Assembly: GCA_008125075.1 (NCBI GenBank)
Contig: VLTH01000003.1
Span: 542,799-588,951 of the forward strand
Length of the DNA: 46,153 bases
Source: Acetivibrio alkalicellulosi
Lineage (GTDB): Bacteria > Bacillota > Clostridia > Acetivibrionales > Acetivibrionaceae
Direction: 5' to 3'
Of this stretch, positions 1 through 8,047 are shown one piece after another; within the stretch, counting starts at the first letter, position 1; the number at the start of each line of letters is the position of its first letter. The notes under the pieces are model-generated. The model was given only the letters and a program-made list of their open reading frames with translations. It searched no databases and was not told the DNA's origin. Made by a program: the position numbers and the translations under genes.

Positions 1-249
1 AACGAGCCAGCAAATTTGTTTGTATTGGTATTGAATAATTGATAATAATTGGACAATAATTGTAATCATAAACAATGACTTCCTTTCGTAAGCTTTCGTG
101 ATTTTGTTTTGGTAATACAATTATTGACGAAAAATTAGGGGGTCATTGTTTTTTTGAAAAAAGATGGTGTATTCCTTGAAAATACAAGGTTTAATAAAAA
201 AACGGGGTGTAAAACTTTACACTACCAAAATTAACAAGGGGGAAGAAAA
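1..249. other. 5' intergenic region of the serpin gene
   Basis: No coding sequence is supported here. A 9-bp inverted repeat (AACAATGAC at 71-79 and GTCATTGTT at 142-150) brackets a TTGACG hexamer at about 124. I do not see a clear -10 box at the right distance, so a promoter is only possible. The end holds the purine-rich ribosome binding site AAGGGGGAAG just before the ATG at 250. Confidence 0.4.
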
Positions 250-2958
250 ATGTATAAAAATATTATTAAAAAAACTATTTTAGTAATTGTTATGTTTCTT
301 TTTTTATCTGGAGGAGGGCTTTGGGCGCAGAATGAGACAGATGATCAGGTGGTTGTTAGATTCAACAATCAGTTTGTAGAAGAGTACATAAGGTATACAA
401 TTGACAAGCAAGAAGGAGATATTCTAGTAGCTGATGTTAAAGAAATAGAAAGCTTAAAGTTAAACAATTTTGGATTGGGAGATATTTCATTTTTAAGATA
501 TTTTGAAGGTTTAGCTTATTTAGATCTAAGTAATAATCAGCCAACTTACGTTGGTGAAATTGTAGGTCCTAGAAATAAAATAACTGATTTAGAACCACTG
601 AGTGCCCTTGTCAATTTGAAAGAGTTGAATTTAAGTGGCAATAATCTAAGTGATATAAGAGATCTTGAAAGTTTCGTTAATTTGACTAAGCTAAATCTAA
701 ATAACAACCATCTAAGTGACATAAGTGCTCTTGAAAGTCTAGTTAATCTCACTGAGTTGAAATTAAGTTACACATTAATTAGTAATATAAACTCTTTAAA
801 TAATCTTACCAAATTATCATCATTGGAATTAAGACGTAACGGAGAGCTAACAGATATTTCTTCTCTTGAAAATGCTAACCTTACTTATATAGATTTAAAA
901 TATTGCAAAGTAGAGGATATATCTTCTTTAAAAAACCACACTAATTTAAAAGAGTTAAATTTAAGTTATAATAGGGTAACTGACATATCAACCTTAAAGA
1001 ACCTGACAAATCTGACTAAATTAGAGTTAAGTGATAATCAAATTAATGACATAACAGCTCTGACTAATCTAACAAACTTGGAAAATTTAAATTTGGGGTA
1101 CAATAAAATAAGTGATATAGTTCCATTAACTGATCTTATTAATTTAAAAAACTTAAACTTGCAAAATAATGCATCAATAAGTGATATAACACCATTAAAA
1201 AATCTTGCGGAACTCACTATTTTAAACTTGAATTATGAACATGTAACTGATATTACACCTCTTGGTAATCTTGTGAATTTAATGGATTTAAGGTTATGCG
1301 ATAATGAAATAAGTGACATTTCTTCATTGAGAAATCTTACAAATTTAGCTTATATAAATTTAAACAATAATAAAGTAAGTGATATAATACCTCTTGAAAA
1401 TCTTACCAGCTTAAGACAATTATTCTTATATGCAAACAGAGTAAGGGATATATCTGTACTAAGTAAATTAAAAGGTCTAGAACGATTAGATTTAAGAAAT
1501 AATCCACTTAATAATTCAGAAACTCCATATGCTGTTCACAAACCAAAATTAGATTTTATAGTAAGTAATAATGGACAGGGAACAAAGTATGAAGTTTGGG
1601 TTGTTGAAGAGCCTGTTCTTTATGGTGACTTAAATGGGGATGGAACAGTGAATTCGTTAGACTATATTTTACTACAAAGATATGTCTTAGAAATAATTTC
1701 GGAATTCCCCATAAAGGACGGCTTTGTTGCAGCTGACTTAAACGGGGATGGAAAAATAAATAGTACTGATATTGTATTGATGAAAAGATACATTTTAGAG
1801 ATAATAGATAGATTTCCTGCTGAGTATGAAGAAAAAACTATTGATAATTTTATTGAAGGAAACAGTACATTTGCCTTTAATATTTTTAGTAAGTTAGTTG
1901 AAGATGATAAAAATGTTTTTATTTCTCCAATTAATATTTCTATGGCACTATCAATGGTTTATCAGGGTTCTAGTTCTGTAACTAGAGATGAAATGAGCAA
2001 AGTTTTGGGATATGAAGGGATTGATATTGAAGACATCAATGAATACTATAAGAGTTTATTTAGTTATTTGAATCAATGTGATGACAAAATACAACTTACT
2101 ACTGCAAATTCTATTTGGTTAAATTCCATGTTAGATGATACTATCAAGAAAGACTTTATATCAGTCAATCAGGACGTATTTGATGCTTTTGTAACTTCAC
2201 GAGATTTTTCAGATAAAGGTGTAATAGATGAGATGAATTCTTGGATTTCAGACGCTACAGAGGGCAAAATAGATAGAATGCTTAACGATATTAATCCAGA
2301 TATCTTGTCATATATAATTAGTTCTATATATTTTAAAGGTCAGTGGACAAATGTATTTAATGCTAACAATACATTTGTTGGAACATTTACCATGGAGGAC
2401 GGAAGGACTCAAGATGTTTTGATGATGTCAAAGTCAGGTTGGACTGAATTTGGAGAAGGGGATGGATTCAAAGCTATAAGTTTGCCATATGGAAATGGAA
2501 AAGTATCCATGTATGTTATTCTTCCAGATGAAGAGACTCCAATAGATGATTTTATTCAGGGCATGGACATAAACAAGTGGTATGAAATTAAAAATAGCGT
2601 ATATGAAAGAAACTTGGTAAGAATTCGTATGCCAAGGTTTAAAATTGAATATGGTGTTAAAGGATTAAAAGAAAGTTTAATGGATTTAGGAATGGAAAAA
2701 GCATTTAGCAGTTTAGCAGATTTTTCTGATATATCTAATATGGGCTTTTTTATAGATAATGTATTACATAAGTCTGTTATAGAAGTAGATGAATATGGAA
2801 CTGAAGCAGCAGCAGTCACCGTAATTATTGCACCAGGAAGTGCCATGCCAATGCCGAACCCACCTGAATTTTTTGCTGACAGACCATTTATGTTTATAAT
2901 TGCAGATAATGAATATGATACTATACTCTTTATGGGTAAAGTGGATAGTATTAATTAA
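250..2958 (+). CDS. Secreted LRR-dockerin-serpin protein (cellulosomal protease inhibitor)
   Basis: The 902-residue protein has four parts. Residues 1-26 are a Sec signal peptide (basic start, hydrophobic core, GLWAQ cleavage region). Residues ~65-440 hold about fifteen 22-residue internalin-like leucine-rich repeats with LTNLxxLxLxxNxIxDIxxL spacing. Residues ~458-520 are a type I dockerin with two calcium-binding DLNGDG loops (starting D460 and D496), each followed by an RYxLEI helix. Residues ~533-902 are a serpin domain with the hinge GTEAAAVT at 850-857 and a C-terminal FMGKV strand. Dockerins dock enzymes on scaffoldin cohesins; clostridial dockerin-serpins are thought to protect the cellulosome from proteases. 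An added LRR array is unusual. If P15 is G850, the scissile bond would be S864-A865, suggesting a subtilisin- or elastase-like target (inference). The start has a good RBS, and a strong terminator follows. Confidence 0.93.
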   Translation: MYKNIIKKTILVIVMFLFLSGGGLWAQNETDDQVVVRFNNQFVEEYIRYTIDKQEGDILVADVKEIESLKLNNFGLGDISFLRYFEGLAYLDLSNNQPTYVGEIVGPRNKITDLEPLSALVNLKELNLSGNNLSDIRDLESFVNLTKLNLNNNHLSDISALESLVNLTELKLSYTLISNINSLNNLTKLSSLELRRNGELTDISSLENANLTYIDLKYCKVEDISSLKNHTNLKELNLSYNRVTDISTLKNLTNLTKLELSDNQINDITALTNLTNLENLNLGYNKISDIVPLTDLINLKNLNLQNNASISDITPLKNLAELTILNLNYEHVTDITPLGNLVNLMDLRLCDNEISDISSLRNLTNLAYINLNNNKVSDIIPLENLTSLRQLFLYANRVRDISVLSKLKGLERLDLRNNPLNNSETPYAVHKPKLDFIVSNNGQGTKYEVWVVEEPVLYGDLNGDGTVNSLDYILLQRYVLEIISEFPIKDGFVAADLNGDGKINSTDIVLMKRYILEIIDRFPAEYEEKTIDNFIEGNSTFAFNIFSKLVEDDKNVFISPINISMALSMVYQGSSSVTRDEMSKVLGYEGIDIEDINEYYKSLFSYLNQCDDKIQLTTANSIWLNSMLDDTIKKDFISVNQDVFDAFVTSRDFSDKGVIDEMNSWISDATEGKIDRMLNDINPDILSYIISSIYFKGQWTNVFNANNTFVGTFTMEDGRTQDVLMMSKSGWTEFGEGDGFKAISLPYGNGKVSMYVILPDEETPIDDFIQGMDINKWYEIKNSVYERNLVRIRMPRFKIEYGVKGLKESLMDLGMEKAFSSLADFSDISNMGFFIDNVLHKSVIEVDEYGTEAAAVTVIIAPGSAMPMPNPPEFFADRPFMFIIADNEYDTILFMGKVDSIN

Positions 2959-2967
2959 TAACTAAAA

Positions 2968-3006
2968 AGAGACCCGTTTTTCTTAGGACAAGAAAAACGG
3001 GTCTCT
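2968..3006. terminator. Bidirectional intrinsic terminator
   Basis: Perfect 17-bp arms (AGAGACCCGTTTTTCTT and its complement) enclose a 5-nt loop. It lies between the convergent serpin and purC genes. T-rich runs in the stem and flanks fit termination from both sides. Confidence 0.9.
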
Positions 3007-3044
3007 TACTGTATAAAGTTATCTTATTCTTTTAGCTAAAGAGT

Positions 3045-3722
3045 TCACTGAAGCATTAATTTTTCTAATTGTAATGGCTCAATATACTTTCCATCTTTAT
3101 ATGCTCTCATGTTTCCACCAGATATTTCGTCAATTAACACAATTTCATTATTTATACGACCAAATTCAAGTTTTATGTCATATAATTCTATATTCTTCTT
3201 TGCCAATTCTTCTTTGATTACATTAGAGATTTCTATAGTAAGACTTTTTAAAATGGCATATTCATCTTTTGTCAATATTTTTAACATATCCAAAGCATCT
3301 TCGCTTATAGGGGGATCGTTGCGTTCATCATCTTTAAGTGTGACTTCTACAAATGAATCTAAGGGTTGTCCTTCTTCTATATACATACCATAACGGCGAA
3401 GAAAACTACCTACTGCTCTATAACGACAAATAACCTCTATGCCTTTTCCAAAAACCGTTGCTGGTTTTACTGTCATTGTTGCATCTTCAATACTTGCATC
3501 AATATAATGGGTAGGTATTTTCTTTTCCTTTAACTTTTCAAAGAACATTTTTGTTAATTTAAGACCTGCTTTTCCGGCACCGTCGATAGTTAATCCAACA
3601 GTGTTTGCCCCTGGATCAAAAACTCCATTTTCTCCAGTAACATCATCTTTGAATTTTAATAAGTAATTTCCAGTTTCTAATTGGTAGACATCTTTTGTTT
3701 TGCCTTTGTAAACTAGATTCAT
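3045..3722 (-). CDS. purC: SAICAR synthetase (phosphoribosylaminoimidazole-succinocarboxamide synthase)
   Basis: The 225-residue protein has the length and motifs of bacterial PurC: the N-terminal YKGKTKDVY nucleotide-binding hairpin, the EVICRYRAVGSFLRRYG core, SEDALDML, and the C-terminal DEISGGNMR segment. It joins CAIR and aspartate with ATP use in cytosolic de novo purine synthesis. The ATG at 3722 is preceded by AAAGGATG on the minus strand. It stands alone: no other pur gene lies next to it, so it is either separately transcribed or split from the usual pur operon. Identification is by motif recognition and is secure. Confidence 0.97.
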   Translation of the reverse strand: MNLVYKGKTKDVYQLETGNYLLKFKDDVTGENGVFDPGANTVGLTIDGAGKAGLKLTKMFFEKLKEKKIPTHYIDASIEDATMTVKPATVFGKGIEVICRYRAVGSFLRRYGMYIEEGQPLDSFVEVTLKDDERNDPPISEDALDMLKILTKDEYAILKSLTIEISNVIKEELAKKNIELYDIKLEFGRINNEIVLIDEISGGNMRAYKDGKYIEPLQLEKLMLQ

Positions 3723-4185
3723 TATTTCTCATCCTTTCATTTAAATCATATGGCAGCAGAAGCTGCAATTAAAGTAGTACGTTCCGCTTAAGATAAAAAG
3801 AGGAACTATATTCCACCCATGTACGTGTTTGCAACAGCAAGCAAATGACACGTGCATTAAAATTAATATACTGAAAAGTATTTTCAGTATATTAGTATAA
3901 ACAAAGTATACATTAATCTTTTATATCAGGCAATAAATTAAATATAATTTTACAAAAAGAAAATTGTACTTAGTGACAACTAAAGGTCTAAAGTTATTAA
4001 AGGGTGTATACAATTTTAGTGTTCAAATATATAGAAATAAACATTGTGAAGTAATTGATAGAGCCTGTTATAATAAAAGCTTGGGGTGTCGAACCCCTTC
4101 GCTTTTAAGTCTTTCACTTCGTTCCAAGACTTCTAATGCGACGAGAAAAGGGAGAGCATGCTACTACTCATTATTATATTATACA
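3723..4185. other. Intergenic region with structured elements
   Basis: No gene is supported. A 77-codon ORF at 3964-4197 has no RBS and an unlikely composition. Contents: a possible gene relic at 3750-3818 that resembles 11972-12035; a 31-nt hairpin at 3864-3894; and two adjacent stem-loops at 4075-4106 (AAAAGC..GGGGT / ACCCC..GCTTTT) and 4107-4132 (AAGTCTT / AAGACTT). The last two could be a terminator or part of a small RNA. Confidence 0.4.
3864..3894. repeat. Perfect inverted repeat (14-bp arms, 3-nt loop)
   Basis: TAATATACTGAAAA at 3864-3877 is exactly complemented at 3881-3894. There is no T-run on either side, so an operator-like protein site upstream of purC is as likely as a terminator. 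Confidence 0.6.
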
Positions 4186-4214
4186 TTGACTATATAAAAT
4201 ATTAATAATATAAT
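4186..4214 (+). promoter_or_regulatory. Consensus sigma-A promoter of the ars operon
   Basis: TTGACT (4186-4191), a 17-nt spacer and TATAAT (4209-4214) form a near-perfect housekeeping promoter about 60 nt before the ArsR start codon. Confidence 0.8.
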
Positions 4215-4234
4215 AATATTATTATATTATTAAT
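4201..4234. promoter_or_regulatory. 34-bp perfect palindrome, candidate ArsR operator
   Basis: Bases 4201-4234 are A/T only and read identically on both strands. The palindrome overlaps the -10 box and the expected transcription start, where ArsR/SmtB repressors typically bind AT-rich dyads. The link to the ArsR protein encoded next is inference. Confidence 0.65.
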
Positions 4235-4273
4235 TACTAATATACATATATTGGAGTCTGGAGGTGTACTGTA

Positions 4274-4597
4274 TTGGCAGAGAATATGGGCAATCAATTA
4301 GTAGGTAAAGTTTTTAAGGTGTTATCAAGTCCTACTAGGATTCATATATTAAGGCTTTTAAAGGATGGGCCATTATGTGTGTGTAAAATTATAGAAGCCC
4401 TTGGTACTGAACAGTCAAATACATCTCAGCATTTGAGTTCGTTAAAGAATGTTGGTCTTATTCAAAGTCGAAAAGAGGGTTTGAAAGTTATATATAGTAT
4501 TAAATATAGCGAAATATTTGAGACTATAGATATAATTGAGAAAATAATATTAATGCAGACAGAAGAAACACAAAAATCAATAAAAATGGTTATTTAA
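4274..4597 (+). CDS. arsR: ArsR-family metalloid-sensing repressor
   Basis: The 107-residue protein is a winged helix-turn-helix. The LCVCKI motif (C35, C37) matches the Cys-Val-Cys arsenite/antimonite-binding site in helix 3 of ArsR, and the recognition segment runs SNTSQHLSSLKNVGLI. Known relatives leave DNA when trivalent metalloid binds the cysteines. The TTG at 4274 is chosen because GGAGGTG (4260-4266) is 7 nt upstream; the ATG at 4286 is too far away. It is the first gene of a five-gene operon and probably regulates itself through the palindrome at 4201-4234. The third Cys of classical ArsR is not obvious, so the exact inducer is uncertain. Confidence 0.9.
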   Translation: MAENMGNQLVGKVFKVLSSPTRIHILRLLKDGPLCVCKIIEALGTEQSNTSQHLSSLKNVGLIQSRKEGLKVIYSIKYSEIFETIDIIEKIILMQTEETQKSIKMVI

Positions 4598-4615
4598 TAT
4601 TGGGAGGAAATGTTT

Positions 4616-5785
4616 GTGAAAGAGTGGAAAAAGTTAGTTTTAATAATTTTGGTATTTCTAGGGGCTTTTTATATTCCATTTTCAAATCCACGTGTTAGTT
4701 CGGCAATACTTGAGTCTTTTAACATGCTTCAGGAATATGCACGTGAGCACGTTCTTTTTTGTTTAATTCCGGCTTTCTTTATTGCAGGAGCAATTGCAAA
4801 CTTTATATCTCAGGGAGCAGTAATTAAATACTTTGGAAGTGGAGCTAAGAAGTGGGTTTCTTATGCAGTTGCTTCTGTATCAGGAACAATACTGGCTGTA
4901 TGTTCATGTACAGTATTGCCTCTTTTTGCAGGTATTTATAAAAAGGGAGCGGGGATTGGGCCAGCGGTTGCTTTCCTATATGCAGGCCCTGCTGTGAATG
5001 TACTGGCTATTATTCTTACAGCAAGAGTTTTAGGGTGGCAATTAGGGGTGGCACGAGCTGTAGGGGCAATTTTATTTGCAATAGTAATTGGAATCACCAT
5101 GGCGATTATTTACAGAAAAGAGGATGAAAAGAGAACGAAAGATTCAATGGCTCAATTTGGTGGAGAGGAAGAAGGGCGAAGCCCGATACAAAATATTATT
5201 TATTTTGCATCCCTTTTGTTTATACTTATATTTGCTACATGGGGAAGACCGGCACAGGATGTGGGGTTTTTTATGGCTGTATTTAATATCAAATGGTATG
5301 TTACAGGATTTTTCTTGCTTATCCTTGCATTTGTTTTAGTAAAATGGTTTAATCGAGAAGAGAGGATTGCTTGGGTTGAATCTTCATGGGATTTTGCAAA
5401 GCAAATTTTTCCTCTATTATTTGCAGGTGTTATGGTAGCAGGTTTTTTAATGGGTAGGCCAGGGTATGATTCTGGGATTATACCTTCTGAATATGTATCT
5501 TCAGTAGTAGGAGGAAATTCTCTTGGAGCAAATCTTATTGCATCAGTTATTGGGGCCTTTATGTACTTTGCTACACTAACTGAGATACCTATTATACAAG
5601 GACTTGTTGGAGCAGGTATGGGAGAAGGACCAGCTCTTGCACTTTTATTGGCAGGACCTGCACTTAGTCTTCCAAATATGCTTGTAATAAGAAGTGTAAT
5701 GGGAACAAAAAAGACATTAGTATTTGTATCATTAGTTGTTATTTTTGCAACTATTTCAGGAATGATATTTGGCTTAATTGTTTAA
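4616..5785 (+). CDS. arsP: ArsP/DUF318-family permease
   Basis: This polytopic membrane protein of about 389 residues has the two-repeat layout of DUF318 permeases. The first repeat holds AVCSCTVLPLFAG (a Cys-Ser-Cys) and FLYAGPAVN; the second holds TEIPIIQGLVGAGMG and LLLAGPALSLPN. ArsP relatives export trivalent organoarsenicals such as methylarsenite; others in the family have been linked to other metals. The GTG at 4616 lies 8 nt after GGGAGG (4602-4607). An ATG at 4610 is possible, but only 2 nt from that site. It follows arsR by 18 nt, which supports a metalloid or organoarsenical role; the exact substrate is inference. Confidence 0.88.
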   Translation: MKEWKKLVLIILVFLGAFYIPFSNPRVSSAILESFNMLQEYAREHVLFCLIPAFFIAGAIANFISQGAVIKYFGSGAKKWVSYAVASVSGTILAVCSCTVLPLFAGIYKKGAGIGPAVAFLYAGPAVNVLAIILTARVLGWQLGVARAVGAILFAIVIGITMAIIYRKEDEKRTKDSMAQFGGEEEGRSPIQNIIYFASLLFILIFATWGRPAQDVGFFMAVFNIKWYVTGFFLLILAFVLVKWFNREERIAWVESSWDFAKQIFPLLFAGVMVAGFLMGRPGYDSGIIPSEYVSSVVGGNSLGANLIASVIGAFMYFATLTEIPIIQGLVGAGMGEGPALALLLAGPALSLPNMLVIRSVMGTKKTLVFVSLVVIFATISGMIFGLIV

Positions 5786-5801
5786 AAAGGAGGTGGGGAA
5801 T

Positions 5802-6041
5802 ATGGAAATAAAAGTTTTAGGTACTGGTTGTGCAAAATGTAAGACCCTTGAGAAGATTGTCAGAGAAGTAGTAAGTGAAATGGGAATAAGTGCTGATATT
5901 GAAAAAGTGACTGATATAAACGAGATAATGGAGTTTAATATATTGATGACTCCAGGCCTTGTGGTAAATGGCAATGTTAAGGTTTCAGGTAAACTTCCCG
6001 GTAAAGACGAAATTAAAAAACTTATAGACAGTGAGAGGTAA
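5802..6041 (+). CDS. Small thioredoxin-fold protein (redox-active disulfide type)
   Basis: The 79-residue cytosolic protein starts MEIKVLGTGCAKCKTLEK. The CAKC is the redox motif of the thioredoxin_3 family, and LMTPGLVVNGNVKVSG supplies the cis-Pro loop and following strand. The ATG at 5802 has AAGGAGGTG 6 nt upstream; an upstream in-frame start at 5778 overlaps the permease and has no RBS. These proteins are often encoded beside ArsR/ArsP permeases. A plausible but unproven job is thiol delivery to, or reduction of, the permease or its substrate. Confidence 0.9.
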   Translation: MEIKVLGTGCAKCKTLEKIVREVVSEMGISADIEKVTDINEIMEFNILMTPGLVVNGNVKVSGKLPGKDEIKKLIDSER

Positions 6042-6059
6042 AGATGGGGGGAATTCTAG

Positions 6060-6581
6060 ATGGATAAAAAAAGCCTGGGAATTATATTGGGTGTTTTTCT
6101 TATGGTGGCAGCGGTGTTTTTTGTTAAAGGTATATCTCAAGAAGAAAGTCAGGATTATATACCTAATACAACTGCCAGTACAAATGCAAATACTGACACA
6201 AATGCAAATGCAGAAGAATCTACAAATGGCGATAGTTTACATGAAAGATATGAAAGAATTAAAAGCTCTAATAAGCCTTCTATTATAGTTTTTTCATATG
6301 AAGGAGATTGTTGCCCGGGTACAAAACAGTTTTTTGACAATTATAATGAACAGATTAGAACTCTTTTAAAAGAATATGAAGATAAATTTGAAACAATGTT
6401 TATTGATTTAGATGGAGTGACTCGTGAAGATGGAGAGATTGTTGACATTATTGCAGAGAAAAATGGAATTAATCAGTTAGCTTCATTTGTTATTAGGGAT
6501 AGTGAAGGAAATCCAAAAAGGGTAGTGGAAGGACCTTTTGATATGGATGAAATAAAGAGCTTTATGGATGGGGTGTTGTAA
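6060..6581 (+). CDS. Membrane-anchored thioredoxin-like protein with a Cys-Cys motif
   Basis: The 173-residue protein has one N-terminal membrane segment (residues ~5-22), then a low-complexity linker rich in Asn, Thr and Ala (~33-55), then a thioredoxin-like domain facing outside. At the expected active site it has GDCCPGTK, with adjacent cysteines rather than CxxC. The helix after it (KQFFDNYNEQIRTLLKEY) and the strand METMFIDLD-like segment fit the fold. The RBS is GGGGGG at about 6043. The stop codon overlaps the next ATG by one base, so it is probably coupled to the CcdA-like protein, its likely electron donor. Confidence 0.82.
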   Translation: MDKKSLGIILGVFLMVAAVFFVKGISQEESQDYIPNTTASTNANTDTNANAEESTNGDSLHERYERIKSSNKPSIIVFSYEGDCCPGTKQFFDNYNEQIRTLLKEYEDKFETMFIDLDGVTREDGEIVDIIAEKNGINQLASFVIRDSEGNPKRVVEGPFDMDEIKSFMDGVL

Positions 6582-7246
6582 TGTTTGAATTAGTTACAGA
6601 TGCCAATCTTATTGTCGCAATACTTATTATTTTTTCTACTGGTTTTCTGGCAGGATTAAGTCCCTGTACTCTTCCAACGGTGCTATTTGTTGCAGCATAT
6701 GTAACAGGACGTAAAGATAATTCAAAGAAAAGAGCGTTTGCTGTGTCACTTGCCTTTGTTTTAGGAATTGCTTTAATGCTTACTATTTTAGGTGCATTTG
6801 CTGGTTTGACTGGGAGAATGCTGGCTAATAATAAAGCATTAGACTACATAATAGTAGGTATTCTTCTAATTATGGGTTTGTGGCTTTTAAAAGTATTTGA
6901 ATTTAATAAAGGTGGAGGCATGTCAGACAAATTTAAGATGAAAAAAGGAAGCGGTATAATTGGAGCTTTTCTTTTAGGAATTCCTTTTGGAATCTCTGCA
7001 TCTCCTTGTACGCTGCCTATTACAATGTCTGTACTTGCCTACGCTGCTACAAGAGAAAGTGAAATTGTAGGAGCGTTGCTTATGTTTTCTTTTGGAATTG
7101 GACGAAGTATACCATTGCTCATTGTGGGGACTTTTTCAGGAATGTTAAAAAACTTTCAAAAGTTTACAAAGTATCAAACTACCATAGAAAAGATAGCAGG
7201 AATTGTTCTTATAGGGTTAGCTCTATATTTTATATGGCAGGCATAA
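6581..7246 (+). CDS. ccdA: CcdA/DsbD-like transmembrane electron carrier
   Basis: The 221-residue protein has six predicted membrane helices in two related halves. Each half carries a PCTLP motif (GLSPCTLPTVLF near the start, SASPCTLPITMS in the second half) whose cysteines shuttle electrons in CcdA and the DsbD beta domain. It moves reducing equivalents from cytosolic thioredoxin to extracytoplasmic thiol proteins. Here the likely partners are the thioredoxin-fold proteins just upstream. It starts inside the previous stop codon (1-nt overlap) and is the last gene of the operon. A weak hairpin overlaps its stop (about 7236-7257). Confidence 0.93.
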   Translation: MFELVTDANLIVAILIIFSTGFLAGLSPCTLPTVLFVAAYVTGRKDNSKKRAFAVSLAFVLGIALMLTILGAFAGLTGRMLANNKALDYIIVGILLIMGLWLLKVFEFNKGGGMSDKFKMKKGSGIIGAFLLGIPFGISASPCTLPITMSVLAYAATRESEIVGALLMFSFGIGRSIPLLIVGTFSGMLKNFQKFTKYQTTIEKIAGIVLIGLALYFIWQA

Positions 7247-7375
7247 AATTGCCTGTCTCAACCACTTTTATATGTATTGACTGAATAATAAGGTAAGTAG
7301 TAGAATATAATAGCCAAATGGAATAATTTAAATTAAACGACGTCCTCGTTAAAATAGGAAGGAGAGATACAAAAA

Positions 7376-7597
7376 ATGGCTGATATTAAATTTGAAATTA
7401 AAGAGAAAATTGGAGTTTTGGCAGAATCGTCAAGAGGCTGGACAAAGGAACTTAATCTTGTAAGTTGGAATGGAAAAGAACCAAAGTATGATTTAAGGGA
7501 ATGGGATCCAGAACATGAAAAGATGGGCAAGGGAGTTACTCTTTCAGAGGAAGAACTAAAAGAGTTAAAAATCATTTTAAATAAAATAGATATATAA
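7376..7597 (+). CDS. YdbC/PC4-like ssDNA-binding family protein
   Basis: The 73-residue protein matches the YdbC family, which has a PC4 (transcriptional coactivator p15) fold. Features are the amphipathic strand pattern FEIKEKIGVLAES, the conserved GWTKELNLVSWNG and KYDLREWDP, and the C-terminal helix LSEEELKELKIIL. Family members bind single-stranded DNA and may influence transcription. AAGGAGAG lies about 9 nt before the ATG. A TTGACT at 7277 with TAGAAT at 7301 (18-nt spacing) may be its promoter. The cupin gene follows 28 nt after. Confidence 0.88.
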   Translation: MADIKFEIKEKIGVLAESSRGWTKELNLVSWNGKEPKYDLREWDPEHEKMGKGVTLSEEELKELKIILNKIDI

Positions 7598-7625
7598 ATA
7601 ACTATAAAATCAAAGGGTGAATGAA

Positions 7626-7904
7626 ATGTCAAAGATAAAAGCTAGGAAGATGTCTTTAGAGGAAGCAAAACAACTAGGAATAGATACATGGAGTAGATGG
7701 GAATGTGAGCCTGACACATTTGATTGGGAGTATCCAGAGCAGGAAACTGCATATGTTTTTGAAGGTGATGTTATTGTTACGACACAAGATGAAGAGGTTC
7801 ACATTACTGAAAATATGCTTGTATCTTTTCCTAAAGGATTGAAATGTACATGGAAAGTTCAAAAGACTATTAAAAAGGTATATACTTTTAATTTTGAGGT
7901 ATAA
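7626..7904 (+). CDS. Small cupin-domain protein
   Basis: The protein of about 92 residues forms one small beta-barrel of the Cupin_3/DUF861 kind: the EQETAYVFEGDVIVTTQDEE turn, the HITENMLVSFPKGLKCTW segment, and KKVYTFNFEV at the end. Metal-binding residues are sparse, so catalysis is doubtful and a binding role is possible. The ATG at 7626 is preferred because AAAGGGTG ends 6 nt upstream. The in-frame GTG at 7617 is part of that RBS. It is probably co-transcribed with the YdbC-like gene. Confidence 0.82.
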   Translation: MSKIKARKMSLEEAKQLGIDTWSRWECEPDTFDWEYPEQETAYVFEGDVIVTTQDEEVHITENMLVSFPKGLKCTWKVQKTIKKVYTFNFEV

Positions 7905-7950
7905 GTGTCACTTATTCAAGCGAAAGCTGATTTTTCACATAAAGCTTTCA

Positions 7951-8026
7951 GGAATAACTTTTCCACTATTTCACTACAGAACTTATTTAATGCCAAATAG
8001 GTCTTGTGAAAAGTGGAAATAATTCC
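7951..8026. terminator. Long imperfect inverted repeat between convergent genes
   Basis: Bases 7951-7974 pair with 8006-8026 with few mismatches. They lie between the convergent cupin and SDR genes. A second small hairpin (GAAAGCT / AGCTTTC, 7922-7949) precedes it. The location suggests termination for both genes. Confidence 0.5.
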
Positions 8027-8047
8027 CCGTATTAAAAATAGCATAAA

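Noticed and set aside
3964-4197. 77-codon ORF upstream of arsR
   Set aside because: No RBS, mixed composition, and it runs through hairpins and the promoter region.
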